This document shows positions 61,083-64,000 of a stretch of DNA of 64,000 bases, one piece after another. This DNA is from Acidisarcina sp. (GTDB taxonomy: Bacteria > Acidobacteriota > Terriglobia > Terriglobales > Acidobacteriaceae): positions 1-64,000 of the forward strand of contig DATLIY010000013.1 in NCBI GenBank assembly GCA_035539175.1. Reading direction: 5' to 3'. The translations under genes were made by a program, and so were the position numbers. Numbering within the stretch: position 1 is the stretch's first letter; each line of letters begins with the position of its first letter. The notes under the pieces are model-generated. The model searched no databases and was not told the DNA's origin. It saw nothing but the letters and a program-made list of their open reading frames with translations.

Positions 61083-63173
61083 TCAGGCGCGTATCCGAAA
61101 GCGGAAGCGCATATTCTCGCCAAACCACTGGATGTAGTTCGTTCCCCAGGCGTTGTTGTAGAGGCTGTAGTGGACTCCCTTTGAAAGGACTGGCTGCTGA
61201 TTGGAGAAGCCGATCGGAGATCGCTCGCCCAGCGCGATCACCGGAGCATCGGCCGACTCGATGGATAGCCCGCCACGCTCGTCTTTGTAAGCGATGGCGC
61301 CAGAGAGCGCATGCATGTGGCGATTTCCGCTGCTGACGACATCAAAAGGGGAGACTTGCTGCTCCACCTTTTCCATCGACCAGCCTTTCTCCTGCTGCGC
61401 CGCTGGAAGAAAGCTCAGCCACAAGGCCTCCGGCATGCGGTTCGAAACCTTGTCGAACCAGGAGAAGTTGATTTCGACAAGAGGCTCGCGATCAGGCAGC
61501 AGAATCTCGAGATACATGCGATGGGGCCATGCCACGCGGCCTTCGCGCTCCGCCTCGGCGTCATGAATGTTCAACAGCGAGAGCAGGCGCAGTCCGGCAG
61601 GCGTTCGTTCCAGCCAACTGGAGGTCAGCGTCGGGGTCCAGGTCTGGCTCTTCGCGCCGAAGTGATCGATATTCGGTTTCCCGAAATCCTGAAAAGCCCA
61701 TAACTCGGCGATCTTCAGGTAATTCGCGTGAAAGACATCGTAGTCGGCTTTGGACAGCGTCTGGTAGCTGAAGAGTGCAAGCGGATTGGCCGCGGAGGCC
61801 CATTCGCGCCCGCTGGGCTTGTGCTGCAGCAGATGAATCGCACCTGTCCTGGGGTCAAGTCCCACCTTGAAGTGGCGCGATTCGATCGGCTCGCCCGGCT
61901 CATGCGGCTTCATGCTTGCAGTGCCGGGTTCGACAGGGCGCAAACCATCCAGCCTTCGTTGTGCTTCCGTGCGCATCTCGTCGGGCATGCTGGCCACGGC
62001 CTGCGCCAGGTCGTCCCGCTTCTCTTCCCAGCTATGCGTCACCACTTTGTACTTGGGCGTGTCGAGCATCTCTGCCAGGTCGTGAGGAGTGTAGTGGTCG
62101 AAGTCCATCCAGGTCTTGGTGTCGGTGCCCCAGGTGTGCTCCGTCGCGAGCAGCAGACTGCGCAGGATGCGGATGTCGGTTGCATCGCCGGTGCGGAATC
62201 TTCCGGCGGCAATCTGTTCCTTTCGCAGGCGGGTGAGTTCAAGGTACTGGGCCATCTTTACCGGATCGCTGGGTACGCCATAAATCCATGTATCGCCGAT
62301 CTCCTGGGTGACTACCGGCAGCGTATCCCGATAAGGCTGGACGGCGTTGGCCACGTCTGTCAGGCTTGCGGCAGTGATCTTCGCGTTGGGAAACTGCTCG
62401 CGGAGCCGCGCGTAGATCTGCCGAATCTCCTCGATGGTGTGCGGGCCGGAGTTATCTCCCCGGACCTCAACGTCAATGGCCAGATCCGTGCCCGGCACCT
62501 GCACCACTCCTCCATAACCGTGCCGGTGATACAGCATGACGAGGGAAGCGCCGCTTTTGTCTTTCCACAGAAAGAGCGGCGGAACCTCGGGACCAGTGCT
62601 GGCGTGATTCACGCCAATATCCAACAGCTTGACGCCGTGCTCGGCCAGTGGCGCGATGATGCCGCGTGAGTGGCCGGGGACATCCGTCATCTTCGCTCCG
62701 GTAGTGGTATGTCCGAAGCGTCGATCCAGCGTTTGCGATAGCCCCAGGGAGCCCGCGATGAGGGAGCGATCCATGATCTCGGTCTGCCAGGTGAAGGGGA
62801 GCGCGTGCCATGCGATGTCGCCGGAGGCAACAGCCTTCTCCATCAGCCGGCGCTGTTCGGGCTGGGCCTGTTCAAGGTATTCATAGAGCAGCCACGATCC
62901 CGTCGTCCATACATAACGGTCTTCTCCGGAGGCGCGCATCTCCTCGGTCACCTTGAGCGCTTGCGGGTAGTAGACATCGAAATATTTGCGGATGACGTTG
63001 GCCTGGGTGTCGATGAATCCCAGATCGAGGTGGCATTTGAAGATGACCAGCACGCGCTTGGTTGCGGCGGGATCGGAGGGTGTCAAAGCACCCAACGCAT
63101 CCATGCCGTGTGCGCCGTAGGTGGTAATCGCGCCCGTTGCGAGCCCACCTTTAAGAAAATCTCTGCGCTTCAT
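61083..63173 (-). CDS. Tat-exported GH38-like protein (DUF5054 type)
   Basis: A 696-residue protein with a Tat signal (MKRRDFLKGGLATGAITT). The first domain has VLVIFKCHLDLGFIDTQ near residue 43, close to the HxD metal motif of GH38 alpha-mannosidases, and TDVPGHSRGIIAPLAEHG near 170. A beta-sandwich C-terminal half follows. I start at ATG 63173; the frame is open to 63299, but that part is not a signal. It probably cleaves glycans outside the cytoplasm; the substrate is unknown. Confidence 0.8.
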   Translation of the reverse strand: MKRRDFLKGGLATGAITTYGAHGMDALGALTPSDPAATKRVLVIFKCHLDLGFIDTQANVIRKYFDVYYPQALKVTEEMRASGEDRYVWTTGSWLLYEYLEQAQPEQRRLMEKAVASGDIAWHALPFTWQTEIMDRSLIAGSLGLSQTLDRRFGHTTTGAKMTDVPGHSRGIIAPLAEHGVKLLDIGVNHASTGPEVPPLFLWKDKSGASLVMLYHRHGYGGVVQVPGTDLAIDVEVRGDNSGPHTIEEIRQIYARLREQFPNAKITAASLTDVANAVQPYRDTLPVVTQEIGDTWIYGVPSDPVKMAQYLELTRLRKEQIAAGRFRTGDATDIRILRSLLLATEHTWGTDTKTWMDFDHYTPHDLAEMLDTPKYKVVTHSWEEKRDDLAQAVASMPDEMRTEAQRRLDGLRPVEPGTASMKPHEPGEPIESRHFKVGLDPRTGAIHLLQHKPSGREWASAANPLALFSYQTLSKADYDVFHANYLKIAELWAFQDFGKPNIDHFGAKSQTWTPTLTSSWLERTPAGLRLLSLLNIHDAEAEREGRVAWPHRMYLEILLPDREPLVEINFSWFDKVSNRMPEALWLSFLPAAQQEKGWSMEKVEQQVSPFDVVSSGNRHMHALSGAIAYKDERGGLSIESADAPVIALGERSPIGFSNQQPVLSKGVHYSLYNNAWGTNYIQWFGENMRFRFRIRA

Positions 63174-63424
63174 TCTTTCTTCCCTCAACTGTTCCCGACA
63201 TCGCATCTGCATTTGCCAGCATCGGAAACTGGATTTTTCGCTGTGCTGGAAATGTATCTCGACGCAAGCCGCGATGCAAAAAGGAACCGGGTGCCTCATG
63301 GGAGGCCAGAGAGGTTGCCTGGATCGATTTTTTTAGGGTGGCGAAGCCATGAAACAATGCGCAGCCCGGCGGGTTTCTTCGTCCTGCAACGATTCGCACA
63401 AGCGGACCCGTTAGACTTACATGT

Positions 63425-64000
63425 ATGAAGCGTCGGGTAATCGAGCATTATGAACTGATTCGTCGTCTTGGCGCAGGCGGTAGCGGCATCGTCTACCTGG
63501 CAACCGATCTGCTGCTAATGCGGCCAGTCGTGCTGAAGATTCTGAAGCGCGGCGCCCTGACCCTGGAGCAGATGCGAACCACGGTTCTGCGTGAGGCGAG
63601 GCTGGCTTCGGCGATTGAGCATCCGAATGTCTGCGCAATCTACGAGGTCGGAGAGTCCAGCGAAGAAGCCTATATCGTCATGCAGTATGTGCCGGGGCAA
63701 TCGCTTGACAAGCTCATCGCACAGGGACCGGGAAGCCTGCAACTGGTGCTTTCCGTGGGCATCCAGATTGCCGACGGTCTCAGCGCGGCACACGCGCTTG
63801 GCATCTTCCATCGGGATCTGAAGCCTGCCAACGTCATGCTGACCGACGGCGGACTGGTGAAGATCCTCGACTTTGGTCTTGCCCGCCGTATCAATCCTGA
63901 CGAAGGCGAGTTCGACCCGGCAAAGTCGCGCCGCAAGACAGGGCCCGTCGCAGCGACCTACACGGCACGCGGCGGAACCATTGCCTATATGGCTCCGGAG
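63425..64000 (+). CDS. Ser/Thr protein kinase, N-terminal part
   Basis: The frame runs off the right edge after 192 codons. The start at ATG 63425 gives MKRRVIEHYELIRRLGAGG. The Gly loop is LGAGGSGIVYL, the ATP lysine is in VVLKILK, the catalytic loop is HRDLKPANVML, the metal motif is DFGLA and the P+1 region is YMAPE. This is a bacterial Hanks-type (PknB-like) kinase. Any C-terminal sensor lies outside. The 251 bases between it and the DUF5054 gene hold no gene I can see. Confidence 0.92.
   Translation, partial: MKRRVIEHYELIRRLGAGGSGIVYLATDLLLMRPVVLKILKRGALTLEQMRTTVLREARLASAIEHPNVCAIYEVGESSEEAYIVMQYVPGQSLDKLIAQGPGSLQLVLSVGIQIADGLSAAHALGIFHRDLKPANVMLTDGGLVKILDFGLARRINPDEGEFDPAKSRRKTGPVAATYTARGGTIAYMAPE

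Overview
The window looks like a chromosome segment of an Acidobacteriota bacterium, probably an Acidobacteriaceae/Terriglobia relative. This is inferred from gene content, the GC-rich host genes and an intergenic repeat resembling repeats I recall from that group. No rRNA or marker gene is present to prove it. I see no tRNA, rRNA, CRISPR array or complete insertion sequence.

Region 1 (1-6180) is the right end of a prophage or prophage remnant. It carries small tail-type proteins, a 603-residue SGNH hydrolase with a signal peptide, a coiled-coil/membrane protein, a calcineurin-type phosphoesterase, small lysis-type proteins and a cut-off SleB-type cell wall hydrolase. It ends in two 86-bp imperfect direct repeats, each with a palindromic core. 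The second repeat overlaps the 3' end of a host ABC-F gene, so this is a probable attachment site.

Region 2 (6154-28387) is a redox and metal region. It holds a YbiT-like ABC-F ATPase, feoAB, a large pyruvate:flavodoxin/ferredoxin oxidoreductase gene (nifJ) coupled to a DHOD-like flavoprotein, a bidirectional NAD-linked [NiFe] hydrogenase operon (hoxEFUYH plus protease), a NiCoT nickel permease and the full hypCDEABF maturation operon. GTGA-N6-TCAC palindromes lie upstream of feo, nifJ, hoxE and hypC. At hoxE and hypC they sit about 41-43 bp upstream of the start site predicted from a good -10 hexamer, which suggests joint activation by a CRP/FNR-family regulator.

Region 3 (28384-36220) is an arginine operon read leftwards, argR-C-B-D-F-G-H plus a short N-acetylglutamate synthase, headed by two tandem ARG boxes.

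Region 4 (36318-64000) is ordinary chromosome: a TetR regulator with a long-chain acyl-CoA ligase, a GH32 beta-fructosidase, a PPi-type phosphofructokinase, a small excisionase-fold DNA-binding protein, pepP-accB-accC, a ClC transporter, thiE, two APC permeases, an exported M28 peptidase, an MFS exporter, MscL with a zinc ribbon, 3-oxoacid CoA-transferase subunits separated by two opposite-strand membrane genes, mtnA, a sodium:solute symporter with a small partner, an exported DUF5054/GH38-like protein and the start of a Ser/Thr kinase. Together the PFOR, NAD-linked hydrogenase, ferrous iron uptake and PPi-PFK suggest a heterotroph able to ferment or dispose of electrons as H2 when oxygen is low.
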